Origin: Holdemanella sp. MSK.7.32
Lineage (GTDB): Bacteria > Bacillota_I > Bacilli_A > Erysipelotrichales > Erysipelotrichaceae
Direction: 5' to 3'
Assembly: GCF_024460475.1 (NCBI RefSeq)
Contig: NZ_JANFYN010000035.1
Location: 1-24,290 of the forward strand
DNA: 24,290 nt
Shown here: positions 1 to 8,310 of the stretch, piece after piece
How the letters are laid out: every line of letters starts with the position of its first letter
Position numbering within the stretch: the first letter of the stretch is position 1
The notes under the pieces: model-generated
Database searches by the model: none
Told to the model about the DNA's origin: nothing
Seen by the model: the letters and a program-made list of their open reading frames with translations, nothing else
Translations under genes and position numbers: made by a program

Positions 1-18
1 GTCTTTTGATTTATTCAT
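1..18 (-). CDS. 5' end of a divergent gene cut by the window edge
   Basis: Reading the minus strand, an ATG at 18-16 opens a frame (Met-Asn-Lys-Ser-Lys-Asp) that runs off the window. A plausible ribosome site, AGGGGTG, lies 10 nt upstream of the ATG. Only six codons are visible, so no product can be named. It is divergent from the riboswitch-controlled exchanger. The call rests only on the start codon and Shine-Dalgarno match and could be chance. Confidence 0.3.
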
Positions 19-130
19 GTGATTTCATCACCCCTATCTCATATACGAAATAAATGGAGGTTTCTCTAGAAAAGTTGCATTTGTTAAGATATTTTTACAA
101 TTAAATATAGAATTTTTTGAACAAAATATG

Positions 131-136
131 TATAAT
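131..136 (+). promoter_or_regulatory. -10 box of the riboswitch/exchanger promoter
   Basis: A perfect TATAAT lies at 131-136, with TG directly before it, about 9 nt upstream of the conserved start of the riboswitch aptamer. No good -35 is seen at 17 bp spacing. Transcription would begin near 143, exactly where a yybP-ykoY leader should start. Confidence 0.5.
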
Positions 137-140
137 AAGC

Positions 141-230
141 CCATAAAGGGAGTAGCCTGCACATATATGTGTTTACAGCTTCGTCAATACGATATTAAAT
201 CCGGACTGTGATGAAATGGCAAGACTTTGG
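141..230 (+). ncRNA. yybP-ykoY (manganese) riboswitch aptamer
   Basis: The leader holds the family's hallmark segments in order: AAAGGGAGTAG at 145-155, an AT-rich hairpin CACATATATGTG, the TCGTCAATACGA segment at 181-192, and the 3' consensus GATGAAATGGCAAGACTTT ending near 228. AAAG at 145-148 can pair with CTTT at 225-228 to close helix P1. Known members of this class sense Mn2+ and often precede cation exporters, P-type ATPases, TerC-like proteins and CaCA exchangers. The gene downstream here is a CaCA exchanger. The match is made by eye, without a covariance search. Confidence 0.8.
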
Positions 231-265
231 TACATAAGACCAGAGCCTTTTTATTTTATCTGGTC
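225..265 (+). promoter_or_regulatory. Riboswitch expression platform: terminator versus alternative hairpin
   Basis: CTTTGGT (225-231) pairs with ACCAGAG (239-245) over a 7-nt loop, and CC plus TTTTT (248-252) follows, giving an intrinsic terminator. Its 5' arm shares CTTT with aptamer helix P1, so ligand-stabilised P1 would prevent the terminator (an ON switch). A second hairpin, GACCAGA (238-244) with TCTGGTC (259-265), uses the same ACCAGA segment and is incompatible with the terminator. It leaves the AGGAGG ribosome site at 267-272 free. Pairing is seen in the sequence; the direction of control is inferred. Confidence 0.6.
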
Positions 266-279
266 CAGGAGGAAAACAT

Positions 280-1179
280 ATGAACATAATTTTATTAGTA
301 TTAGGATTTATTCTACTACTAAAAGGAGCCGATTGGTTTGTCGATGGATCAAGCAGTATCGCATCACGCTTTGGCATACCCCAACTGATTATTGGACTTA
401 CTATCGTTGCGATGGGAACGAGTCTACCAGAAGCCTTTGTTTCTATTACTGCTGCTTTAAAATCGAATGCTGCCATCACAATTGGAAATGTTGTTGGAAG
501 TAACATTCTAAATGTTGGAATCATTCTTGGCATTACAGCACTCATTCGTCCATTACATATTCAAAATAGTACAATCAAATATGAAATGCCATTTATGATG
601 CTTGTAACACTAGTACTCATTCTACAAGGCATAAACAATACTATTTCACGCTTTGACGGTATTATCTTATGGTTATTCTTCCTTGGTTACTTATACTACA
701 TTTTCAGAATGACAAAAAATCAAACCGAAGAAGCAGAAATCAAAAAGACAAACCCATTATTTATTCCACTCGGACTTGTATGTTTAATGATTGGAAGTAA
801 CTTTGCGGTAGATGCAGCCACAAACATTGCCATTTCACTAGGTGTTAGCCAAAGATTTATCGGACTAACCATTGTTGCCTTAGGAACATCTTTACCTGAA
901 CTTGTCACTTCGGTAACGGCTGCCAAAAAAGGCAATGCCGATATTGCGATTGGAAACATCATTGGATCGAATATCTTTAATATCCTATTTGTCGTAGGTT
1001 CTAGTGCACTTATTACTCAAGTACCTTTTGAGCCTAACTTTATCATCGATTCCTTTGTCGCAATATTGATTGGTCTTGTCCTTTATATTTGCACTAAAAA
1101 AACAAGAGTACTCGACAAAAAAGCCGGCATACTCTTGTTGATCACATATTCAATTTACTTTATTTATCTTCTTTACTAG
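280..1179 (+). CDS. CaCA-family sodium/calcium-type cation exchanger
   Basis: This 299-residue integral membrane antiporter has the two inverted alpha-repeats typical of the CaCA superfamily (YrbG/NCX_Mj type). The first is near residues 45-80 (GTSLPEAFVS, then GNVVGSNILN) and the second near 200-240 (GTSLPELVTS, then GNIIGSNIFN). The acidic Glu in each GTSLPE is the expected ion-binding residue. About ten hydrophobic segments are visible and the length is normal. The ATG at 280 is supported by AGGAGG at 267-272. Control by a yybP-ykoY riboswitch suggests it exports Mn2+ or responds to Mn2+ stress, possibly with Ca2+ as the classical substrate; this is inference from context. Its last 20 bp overlap the convergent mscL remnant. 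Confidence 0.9.
   Translation: MNIILLVLGFILLLKGADWFVDGSSSIASRFGIPQLIIGLTIVAMGTSLPEAFVSITAALKSNAAITIGNVVGSNILNVGIILGITALIRPLHIQNSTIKYEMPFMMLVTLVLILQGINNTISRFDGIILWLFFLGYLYYIFRMTKNQTEEAEIKKTNPLFIPLGLVCLMIGSNFAVDAATNIAISLGVSQRFIGLTIVALGTSLPELVTSVTAAKKGNADIAIGNIIGSNIFNILFVVGSSALITQVPFEPNFIIDSFVAILIGLVLYICTKKTRVLDKKAGILLLITYSIYFIYLLY
1095..1139 (-). terminator. Terminator for the gltP-mscL unit, inside the exchanger gene
   Basis: On the minus strand AACAAGAGTA pairs perfectly with TACTCTTGTT (1130-1139 and 1101-1110) over a 19-nt loop, and seven T follow. On the plus strand no T-run follows, so it should stop only leftward transcription coming from mscL. It lies entirely within the 3' coding part of the convergent exchanger. 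Confidence 0.7.
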
Positions 1180-1539
1180 TCTTCAACAAATCACGAATCT
1201 CTTCTAATAAGACAACAGTGTCATCTTTTTTAGGTTCTTCCTGATCAAGTTGATCATTCGTTGTCTTTTTAAAATGCGCCAAAAACTGCAACATTGCAAA
1301 GATGCATGCCGCAACAATTAAAAAGTCCACAACATTTTGAATAAAATTACCATACGTAATTGTAGCTGTGCCTACTTGAATTTTCAAAACTGTAAAATCA
1401 AGTTCACCAATCAAAATACCCACAATCGGCATCAATATATCATTTACCAAGGAAGTAACGATTTTCCCACAGCCATATCCATGACATTTCCCTTGGCAAT
1501 AAACTCTTTAAATTCACTGATTGTTTTATTTGGCTTCAT
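1160..1539 (-). pseudogene. mscL: mscL, large-conductance mechanosensitive channel, frameshifted
   Basis: The ATG at 1539 opens a typical MscL N-terminus (MKPNKTISEFKEFIAKGN, then MDMAVG) that soon hits a stop. The frame with the rest of MscL (GKIVTSLVNDILMP, second membrane segment, then a C-terminal charged helix ending at 1160) resumes at once in another frame. Intact MscL has about seven residues (VIIGxxF type) between MDMAVG and GKIV; here they are missing at about 1462-1468. A deletion of 3n+1 bases, probably 22, explains both the lost residues and the frameshift. The start abuts the symporter stop (TAAATG), so it belonged to that operon. The downstream frame can be opened from a TTG at 1450, but that product would lack the N-terminal helix and half of TM1. 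Confidence 0.85.
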
Positions 1540-2751
1540 TTATTTCTTCTTATCAAAATGCAAAGTTTGTTTCAAAACAGTAGAACAAGCCAAGTCACCA
1601 ATGACATTCACACAAGTAGCTCCCATGTCACACAAAGTATTTACCGAAATATAAACACCCAAGATTTGATTTGTTGGAATTCCTGCAATTGGACACAATG
1701 CCGCAAAAGCAGCAATCGCACCACCGGGAACGCCTGGAGTACCAATACTTAACAATACGTTACAAGCAAGTACTGTAACCATTGTTCCAATACTTAAATC
1801 AATACCAAGTGCAGTCGCAAAGAATGTAATCATAAATGACATCAAAATCGAAACAGCATCCATATTGATTGTTGCACCCAAAGGTAAAGTTAAAGATGTG
1901 ATTTCTTCAGGAATACCAATCTTTTCTGAAGCACACTTTAATGAAATGGGAATCGTAGCACTACTTGAACAAGTTCCAAACGCATTCAATCCTGCTGGTG
2001 CAATATCTTTAAAAAATTGAATTGGATTATATTTTCCAAAGAATTTGACCATACCACCATAAATAATAAACGCATATAAATAGAACGTAATATACAACGC
2101 CAATAATACCTGTCCTAATTGAAGCATTGTATCCACACCATTTGAATACATAACTGTAGCGATACATGCGAATACTCCAAATGGAGTCACATACATGATC
2201 TTACTTATAATAAAAATAGAAATTTGATAAATCGAATCACACAAATTAATAAATGGATCCGCCTTTTCCTGAATAGCCAAACATGCAAGTCCAATAATCA
2301 CGGCAAACGCAAGAACTTGAAGCATATTTCCCGTTGCGAAAGCCTCTACTGGATTCGATGGAATAATATTCTGTAACGTATCCAACAACCCATTAAATGT
2401 CGCAGCCTCCACTTGTGTTTTTGTAGCAACAATATGCGCATTCTTACCCAAATGTAACATGCGAGGCAAAACCAAACCTAAACCCGAAGCTAAAGCTGTT
2501 GTACCTGTATACCATAATAAGGCATGTAAACCTACCTTACCCGTTTTGGCAATATCCCCAATGCCAATGATTCCCATCACTAAACTTGTGAATACAAGTG
2601 GGAAAATCATCATTTTTAATGCCGACATATATATGGAAGCAACAACGCTCAATGCGGTATTTGCCCATTCCGGCATAATAATTCCAACAATAACACCTGC
2701 AATCAAGCCAATGAAAATACCAAGTGTTATATTATATCCTTTCTTTTTCAT
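1540..2751 (-). CDS. Dicarboxylate/amino acid:cation symporter (DAACS family)
   Basis: This 403-residue sodium- or proton-coupled transporter of the glutamate/aspartate/serine/dicarboxylate (GltP/DctA/SstT) family imports its substrate across the cell membrane. Family hallmarks are present: the serine-rich hairpin SSSATIP at 262-268, NMDA at 296-299 (NMDG type), GTPGVPGGA at 337-345, and the substrate-contact region D375, N382, D386. I chose the ATG at 2751 (MKKKGYN) because GGAGGAG lies 4-5 nt upstream; an in-frame ATG 11 codons earlier lacks a ribosome site. The substrate cannot be fixed from sequence. mscL follows with no gap. Confidence 0.9.
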   Translation of the reverse strand: MKKKGYNITLGIFIGLIAGVIVGIIMPEWANTALSVVASIYMSALKMMIFPLVFTSLVMGIIGIGDIAKTGKVGLHALLWYTGTTALASGLGLVLPRMLHLGKNAHIVATKTQVEAATFNGLLDTLQNIIPSNPVEAFATGNMLQVLAFAVIIGLACLAIQEKADPFINLCDSIYQISIFIISKIMYVTPFGVFACIATVMYSNGVDTMLQLGQVLLALYITFYLYAFIIYGGMVKFFGKYNPIQFFKDIAPAGLNAFGTCSSSATIPISLKCASEKIGIPEEITSLTLPLGATINMDAVSILMSFMITFFATALGIDLSIGTMVTVLACNVLLSIGTPGVPGGAIAAFAALCPIAGIPTNQILGVYISVNTLCDMGATCVNVIGDLACSTVLKQTLHFDKKK

Positions 2752-2774
2752 AACTCTCCTCCAATAATGTAAAT

Positions 2775-2803
2775 ATTTTACCATATAACTACATATATGT
2801 AAA
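2775..2803 (-). promoter_or_regulatory. Promoter of the symporter-mscL unit with overlapping palindrome
   Basis: On the minus strand a TTTACA -35 (2803-2798) and a TAAAAT -10 (2780-2775) are separated by exactly 17 bp. A perfect 12-bp palindrome, TACATATATGTA, at 2790-2801 covers part of the -35 box and the spacer and could be an operator. Confidence 0.65.
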
Positions 2804-2819
2804 AATTTACAAATACGCT

Positions 2820-2846
2820 AAAAAAGACACTGCCTAAAACAGTGTC
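2820..2846 (-). terminator. Terminator of the ftsW-polC operon
   Basis: On the minus strand GACACTG (2846-2840) pairs with CAGTGTC (2832-2826) over a 7-nt loop, followed by six T. The polC stop codon (2836-2834) sits in the loop, so the hairpin overlaps the end of the coding sequence. Confidence 0.8.
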
Positions 2847-5800
2847 ATTTGATTTTCTTCATCCAATCCCTCTAAAGCATTCATATCCGCTAACTTTTCA
2901 ACTAAAGTCTTTGAAAGTTGTGTACGCTTCAATACATCTTCCTTAGATAGAAATGGTTTTTCTTCTCTAGCCTTAACGACAGACAAACCTACGTTTGAAC
3001 CCAAGCCATCAATACTTGTGAAAGGCGGAATAATTGCTTTTGGATCATCTGGATCCACAATAAATTCGGTGGCTGCACTACGATTAATACTAATATTCGA
3101 GAATCTAAAACCACGCAAAACCATCTCTAAAGCAAGTTCTAACGTATCATAAATAGCTAACTCTTTATCACTTGGTTTTTGTGTTTTATCCTCTTTCATA
3201 TGTTTGATATCCGCCATTCTTTGGCGAATGGCAGCCTCACCCTGAATCATGGTCTGCACATCATAAGCATCACAACGAATACTAAAATACATACAATAAT
3301 AATGTACTGGCATATGCACTTTAAACCACGCAATACGCACAGCCATCATAACATAGGCAACCGCATGGGCTTTAGGGAACATGTACTTAATTTTTGTACA
3401 AGAATCAATAAACCATTCTGGTACATTGTTCGCCTTCATTTCGGTAACCCACTCATCTTTTAAACCTTTACCCTTACGAACACTTTCCATGATCGTAAAT
3501 GATAATTTTGGTTTAACACCATACCCCATCAAATCAACCATGATATCGTCACGACAACCAATAACTTCATTCAACTTACAAGTACCATTATCAATTAGAT
3601 CTTTGGCATTTCCCAACCAAACATCGGTACCATGAGACAAACCAGAAATTGTGACTAATTCCGCAAACGTTGTCGGCTTTGTAAGTTCAAGAATACCACG
3701 AACAAATGGTGTACCAAACTCAGGAATACCCGCTGCTCCTGTAACTTCATTATATTTTGTCGTATCGATTTTTAGTGATTCGGTTGTCGAGAATATAGCC
3801 ATGGTCGCCTGATCATTCATAGGAATCTGACGAACATTTACCCCCGTTATTCTCTCCAACATTTTCATAGCCGTAGGATCGACATGACCTAAAATATCAA
3901 ATTTTAAGATATTATCATGAATCTGATGGAAATCGAAGTGTGTTGTTTTCCAAGTCGCATTTGGATTGTTTGCAGGATATTGTACAGGCGTAAAATCATG
4001 CACATCCATATCCAATGGCACAACGACAATACCACCCGGATGCTGACCCGTTGTTCTTTTTACACCTTCACAACCCTTAGCCAAATCTACACGCTTTGCC
4101 TCATTAAAAGGCTCACACTCCATCTCTTCTTCATATCCTTTGACATAACCATACGCCGTCTTCTCCTGAACCGTACCTACAGTACCTGCTCTAAAGACGT
4201 GATCATCTCCAAATACTTCTTTTGTATAGGCATGGGCATTCGGTTGATATTCACCTGAAAAGTTCAAATCGATATCGGGAACTTTATCCCCCTCAAAACC
4301 TAAGAATGTTTCAAACGGAATATCCTGACCATCTCCACGCATGATTTCACCACAAACCGGACACACCTTATCCGGCAAATCAAAGCCAGACTTAGCTTCA
4401 TCCCCCTCTAAAAACTCATAGTGCTGACAATTTTTACATACATAGTGAGGTGTTAATGGGTTTACCTCCGTAATATTGGACATTGTCGCAACAAAACTAG
4501 ATCCTACAGATCCACGCGAACCTACAAGATATCCATCATCATTACTCTTCTTAACAAGTAAGTGTGAAATATAATATACTACATAGTAACCATGACCAAT
4601 AATACTATCTAACTCACGAGTTAAACGTTTCTCTACAATGTCTGGCAAATCATTTCCATACCATTGGTGAGCTGTTTCAAAACAAATATCACGCAGCTTT
4701 TGGTCAGACCCCTCAATGTCAGGTGGATACAACTTATCTTTGATTGGAAAGATAGGCTCTGTTAATAACTTCAATTTATTTGTGTTTTCCACAACAACCT
4801 CATATGCTACATCTTCACCCATCCATTCAAATGCCTTCAACATCTCATCCGTCGTCAACAAATGCTGATTTGGATTGCTCGTAGCTTTACGCGCTTGTTT
4901 ATTATAAATATATAGAGGATGTCTAGCATTACCAATTGCCTTGGCATTAATATATACATCACGAAGACGTTTCTCATTAGGATTCACATAGTGTGCATCA
5001 CTTGAAGCAATCACCATCTTACCCGCTTCTTTTGCGGTATCATAGATAAACTGCAAATACCACTTCAAATCATCCACATCTGTAATGCTTCCACGATCCA
5101 ATAAATTTTTATAACAATCTAATGGCTGTAACTCAATGTAGTCATAATAGCCCATAGCTTCCAATAATTCTTTTTTACTTCGCGTATGCGCCAATTCAAA
5201 AATTTCACCATTCTGACAAGAAGAACCAATTAATAAGTTGCCGTTATCCCACTTCTTTGAGATTTCCTCCTTAATAATACGAGGCTGACCATTTTCTTTA
5301 CCCATACTCACCAAATATTGTGTATGTGATAAAGTAATCAATTCAAACAATTCTTTTAAGCCATCCTTATTCTTTGCGAATACCGTCATATGATATGGAC
5401 GATTTCTCTCATATGGTTTTTTCGAAGCGTATTTCTCACATCCACTTTCCATATCAACTAATGTATCTAAAGTAGCTTCATGTCCTAATTGATTCATCAT
5501 ATTATACATGACTTGTGAAAGTACATCCGCATCATAGTCGGCACGATGCGCACCTTCACCATCATAACTCACACGATAATGACGACATACACTTCCTAGA
5601 TTAAATCGCTTTTGATCATCCGGAAGCATCGCATACGATAGTGGCAATGTATCAATCACAGGATTTGTCAGTTCATCACGACCTGTTTTTCTGCAAGCTG
5701 CATTCATAAAGCCAACATCAAACGTTGCGTTATGCGCTACTAAAATAGAATCTCCAATAAATTCTAACAACTCATCTAAAGCATCTTCAATAGGTTTTGC

Positions 5801-7147
5801 ACGATCTACATCATTTTGTGTAATATGCGTTAAATTTGAAATGTGGGCTGGAATCGCACGCTTTGGATTAATGAACATCTGTAAACGTCCAACCTCTTCA
5901 CGATTTTTGATCTTAACCCCACCAAATTCAATAATTTCATCACGCGTATTCGAAAGACCCGTTGTTTCCAAGTCAAACACGACAAATGTTGCATCTTCAA
6001 GTTTGCGATGATCATTATTATATACAATATGATATTTAGAATCTGCCACAAGCATTTCACAACCATACAACATTTTAAATTCACGATTCGGATCTTGTTT
6101 GACCAAAGCCTCAATCTTATGTTGTGCCATTGGAAATGCCTGTACGACCTGGTGATCACACACACCGATAGAATCCATACCCCAGTCATAGGCAGTCTGA
6201 ATAAATTCTTCGATTGCACAAACACCATCCATTTCTGAAAAATTAGAATGAACATGCCATTCTGTTCTTTTTACTTTCGCATGATCTTCTCTTATCTTTT
6301 CCTTTGTGATTTCTAATTTACGAACCATAAACGAGTCGCACTTTGAGAATGAATCATAAACAACTTCACCCGTTAATACAACGTGCATGCCTTTTTTTAC
6401 CGCTTGAATCTCTTCAATGGGACATCTTGCCCCTTCAAAACGTTTTGCAACGATCGCATCATCATAATCACTGATATACAACATCTGCAAAGTTTTACCA
6501 CTCTTCATAACACGATTATCAATATCGAAAATATGTCCTTCAATTTGAACATTTGAATAGCCCACTCGTAAATCTGCAATCTTATATGTTGTAGCTGATT
6601 CCTTCTTATAGCTGTTTGAAGAAGGATACTGCTTCTTTACTGGCTCTTGTTTCACAACTGGTGCACTCACTTGAACCTTTGCCGTTTCAATTTCAATATC
6701 ATCCTCAACTTTTTTACACACAATTTCCTGCGTAATCCCTACATCCTCTAACTTTTCCATTAATGAAGGTAAAGCCAAATTTAAAGCCGCAAGACGAGAC
6801 TCATCGCGCGTAGAAAAACAGATTGTATCATTTTCTAAATAAGGATGTAGAAAGCGAAAATCCTTCACATCATTATATTTTTCCACAAAATAATTTACAT
6901 AACGATCCAGTTCATCCATTTCAATAACGCAATTCTTTGTGTGCATATGCAACTTTACATGAGCATGCAAAGAAAGCTGAAGCTTAGTAATGATCTGTTC
7001 ATAAATTTCCAAAGGAATTACATTCTCAAATTCAATGTAAAAATCAACCATTTTATGCGCTGTATGAAATACAGGATTCTCATAAAAAGTCGCATTTTTA
7101 AAATACGCATATAATTCCGGATCTAGTAATTTCTCAAATACTTCCAT
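2834..7147 (-). CDS. polC: DNA polymerase III PolC, Gram-positive replicative polymerase
   Basis: PolC (1437 residues, normal length) is the main replicative polymerase of low-GC Gram-positives, with built-in 3'-5' proofreading. Domains in order: N-terminal region and linker (1-190), OB fold (about 195-290), PHP with HVHSNFSEMDG (298-308), DEDD exonuclease inserted in PHP starting at DLETTGL (392) with HNATFD, PHP remainder (SSDAHY), four-Cys zinc motif (C904, C907, C929, C932), and the palm catalytic PDIDLNFSG (957-965). The fingers and a C-terminal part ending MTLF follow. I chose the ATG at 7147, 1 nt after the rnc stop; the longer frame from 7174 would overlap rnc. It is the last gene of the operon and is likely translated by coupling. 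Confidence 0.97.
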   Translation of the reverse strand: MEVFEKLLDPELYAYFKNATFYENPVFHTAHKMVDFYIEFENVIPLEIYEQIITKLQLSLHAHVKLHMHTKNCVIEMDELDRYVNYFVEKYNDVKDFRFLHPYLENDTICFSTRDESRLAALNLALPSLMEKLEDVGITQEIVCKKVEDDIEIETAKVQVSAPVVKQEPVKKQYPSSNSYKKESATTYKIADLRVGYSNVQIEGHIFDIDNRVMKSGKTLQMLYISDYDDAIVAKRFEGARCPIEEIQAVKKGMHVVLTGEVVYDSFSKCDSFMVRKLEITKEKIREDHAKVKRTEWHVHSNFSEMDGVCAIEEFIQTAYDWGMDSIGVCDHQVVQAFPMAQHKIEALVKQDPNREFKMLYGCEMLVADSKYHIVYNNDHRKLEDATFVVFDLETTGLSNTRDEIIEFGGVKIKNREEVGRLQMFINPKRAIPAHISNLTHITQNDVDRAKPIEDALDELLEFIGDSILVAHNATFDVGFMNAACRKTGRDELTNPVIDTLPLSYAMLPDDQKRFNLGSVCRHYRVSYDGEGAHRADYDADVLSQVMYNMMNQLGHEATLDTLVDMESGCEKYASKKPYERNRPYHMTVFAKNKDGLKELFELITLSHTQYLVSMGKENGQPRIIKEEISKKWDNGNLLIGSSCQNGEIFELAHTRSKKELLEAMGYYDYIELQPLDCYKNLLDRGSITDVDDLKWYLQFIYDTAKEAGKMVIASSDAHYVNPNEKRLRDVYINAKAIGNARHPLYIYNKQARKATSNPNQHLLTTDEMLKAFEWMGEDVAYEVVVENTNKLKLLTEPIFPIKDKLYPPDIEGSDQKLRDICFETAHQWYGNDLPDIVEKRLTRELDSIIGHGYYVVYYISHLLVKKSNDDGYLVGSRGSVGSSFVATMSNITEVNPLTPHYVCKNCQHYEFLEGDEAKSGFDLPDKVCPVCGEIMRGDGQDIPFETFLGFEGDKVPDIDLNFSGEYQPNAHAYTKEVFGDDHVFRAGTVGTVQEKTAYGYVKGYEEEMECEPFNEAKRVDLAKGCEGVKRTTGQHPGGIVVVPLDMDVHDFTPVQYPANNPNATWKTTHFDFHQIHDNILKFDILGHVDPTAMKMLERITGVNVRQIPMNDQATMAIFSTTESLKIDTTKYNEVTGAAGIPEFGTPFVRGILELTKPTTFAELVTISGLSHGTDVWLGNAKDLIDNGTCKLNEVIGCRDDIMVDLMGYGVKPKLSFTIMESVRKGKGLKDEWVTEMKANNVPEWFIDSCTKIKYMFPKAHAVAYVMMAVRIAWFKVHMPVHYYCMYFSIRCDAYDVQTMIQGEAAIRQRMADIKHMKEDKTQKPSDKELAIYDTLELALEMVLRGFRFSNISINRSAATEFIVDPDDPKAIIPPFTSIDGLGSNVGLSVVKAREEKPFLSKEDVLKRTQLSKTLVEKLADMNALEGLDEENQMTLF

Positions 7148-7148
7148 T

Positions 7149-7832
7149 TTATTTTGCCATCTTTTCAAAAGCATCTTTAGCTGCTTTTTGTTCCGCCTTT
7201 TTCTTTGTGCTGCTCGTTCCCTGACCTAATAAAATATCATCTAAATACACACCCATTGTGAAGGTAGGTGCATTGCTTGGACCTTTTTCTTCTAATAATT
7301 TATATTGAATCGTCTTTCTAGAATCTGCCTGAATCACCTCTTGTAAATGTGTTTTATAGTCTGTAACAGCCTCACTCTTTTCTTGTTTAAATACTGGCTT
7401 CATATATTTTGTCAAAATCTCGTCACAAACAGCATACCCCTGATCAATATAGATAGCTCCAATACAAGCTTCAAATTGATCGGCCAAAATACTTTCTCTA
7501 TGGCGTCCACCCGTTTTTTCTTCACCAACACCTAGACGCAAGAATTCATACCATCCAAGTTGTCTATTCAATACGGCTAGTGTAGATTCGCATACTGTCT
7601 GTGCACGAAGTGTTGTCATTTGTCCTTCACGCATTTTGGGTTCCATCAAAAATAATTGTGTGGCACTCCAAATCTGTAAAACAGAATCTCCCATAAATTC
7701 TAAGCGCTCATTGTCTCCCATTTCACGATGATGTTCATTGGCATACGAAGAGTGTGTACAAGCTTCTAGATAAATATCTTCATCTTTATATTGATATCCA
7801 TTTGCCTTTAACCAATCAATAAACTTTTCCAT
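7149..7832 (-). CDS. rnc: Ribonuclease III
   Basis: RNase III (227 residues) is a double-strand-specific endonuclease for rRNA processing and mRNA decay. It has the signature NERLEFMGDSVL at about 40-51, the second acidic site in DQFEACIGAIYID, and a C-terminal dsRNA-binding domain starting at DYKTHLQE and ending in the basic KKKAEQKAAKDAF helix. The ATG at 7832 is 1 nt after the coaD stop, with AGGAG about 8 nt upstream. In many Firmicutes rnc neighbours smc and ftsY; here it neighbours coaD and polC. Confidence 0.96.
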   Translation of the reverse strand: MEKFIDWLKANGYQYKDEDIYLEACTHSSYANEHHREMGDNERLEFMGDSVLQIWSATQLFLMEPKMREGQMTTLRAQTVCESTLAVLNRQLGWYEFLRLGVGEEKTGGRHRESILADQFEACIGAIYIDQGYAVCDEILTKYMKPVFKQEKSEAVTDYKTHLQEVIQADSRKTIQYKLLEEKGPSNAPTFTMGVYLDDILLGQGTSSTKKKAEQKAAKDAFEKMAK

Positions 7833-7833
7833 T

Positions 7834-8310
7834 TTATTCTTCTCCTTTTTTAAGATCTTCTAATACACAAGCAGGAACAAATCCCGAAATGTCCTGACCA
7901 TATTTAAATAGTTCTCTTACGTTTGAACTTGAATACAAACTATATTCAGGACGAGTAAATAAACATACTGTCTCAATGTCCTCATTCAATCTTGCGTTCA
8001 TAAACGCCATGTTTTGCTCGTATGTACAATCCACACCATTACGAATTCCACGTACCAGCACAGTCACATTCACACTTTTGCATGCCTCGACAACTAATCC
8101 CGACTGAATCTTGCATGTTACGTTTGACAAGTGCTTCGTTGATTCATTCAACCATTTTAATCTTTTTTCCTCTGTAAACTCATTATTTTTATCTGAGTTT
8201 GGCGAAATAAAGACCACTAATTGATCAAACAACTTACTTGCTCTTTCAATAATATCTAAATGACCATAAGTAACTGGGTCAAATGTTCCGCAAAATGCTG
8301 CTATTTTCAT
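7834..8310 (-). CDS. coaD: Phosphopantetheine adenylyltransferase
   Basis: CoaD (158 residues) catalyses the adenylation of 4'-phosphopantetheine to dephospho-CoA, the next-to-last step of CoA synthesis. Seen: GTFDPVTYGHLDII with the nucleotidyltransferase T/HxGH motif, LVRGIRNGVD, and the C-terminal YSSSNVREL...GFVP signature. Length is typical. The ATG at 8310 overlaps the rsmD stop by 4 nt (ATGA), with GAGGAG 8 nt upstream. The rsmD-coaD pair is a common bacterial gene order. Confidence 0.97.
   Translation of the reverse strand: MKIAAFCGTFDPVTYGHLDIIERASKLFDQLVVFISPNSDKNNEFTEEKRLKWLNESTKHLSNVTCKIQSGLVVEACKSVNVTVLVRGIRNGVDCTYEQNMAFMNARLNEDIETVCLFTRPEYSLYSSSNVRELFKYGQDISGFVPACVLEDLKKGEE

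Noticed and set aside
1180..1240. Terminator for the exchanger on the plus strand (GACA...TGTC before TTTTTT near 1210-1232)
   Set aside because: Only a 4-bp stem lies inside the convergent mscL remnant, too weak to call.
1337..1654. Plus-strand frame opposite mscL and the symporter
   Set aside because: It runs antisense to two recognisable genes and has no ribosome site.
3917..4258. 113-codon plus-strand frame opposite polC
   Set aside because: Antisense to conserved polC codons, no ribosome site or promoter, and a low-complexity composition.
5830..6255. 141-codon frame on the minus strand inside polC
   Set aside because: It is in another frame of the PHP/exonuclease region of polC, has an unnatural Trp/Arg/Ile-rich composition and no ribosome site; a shadow of polC.
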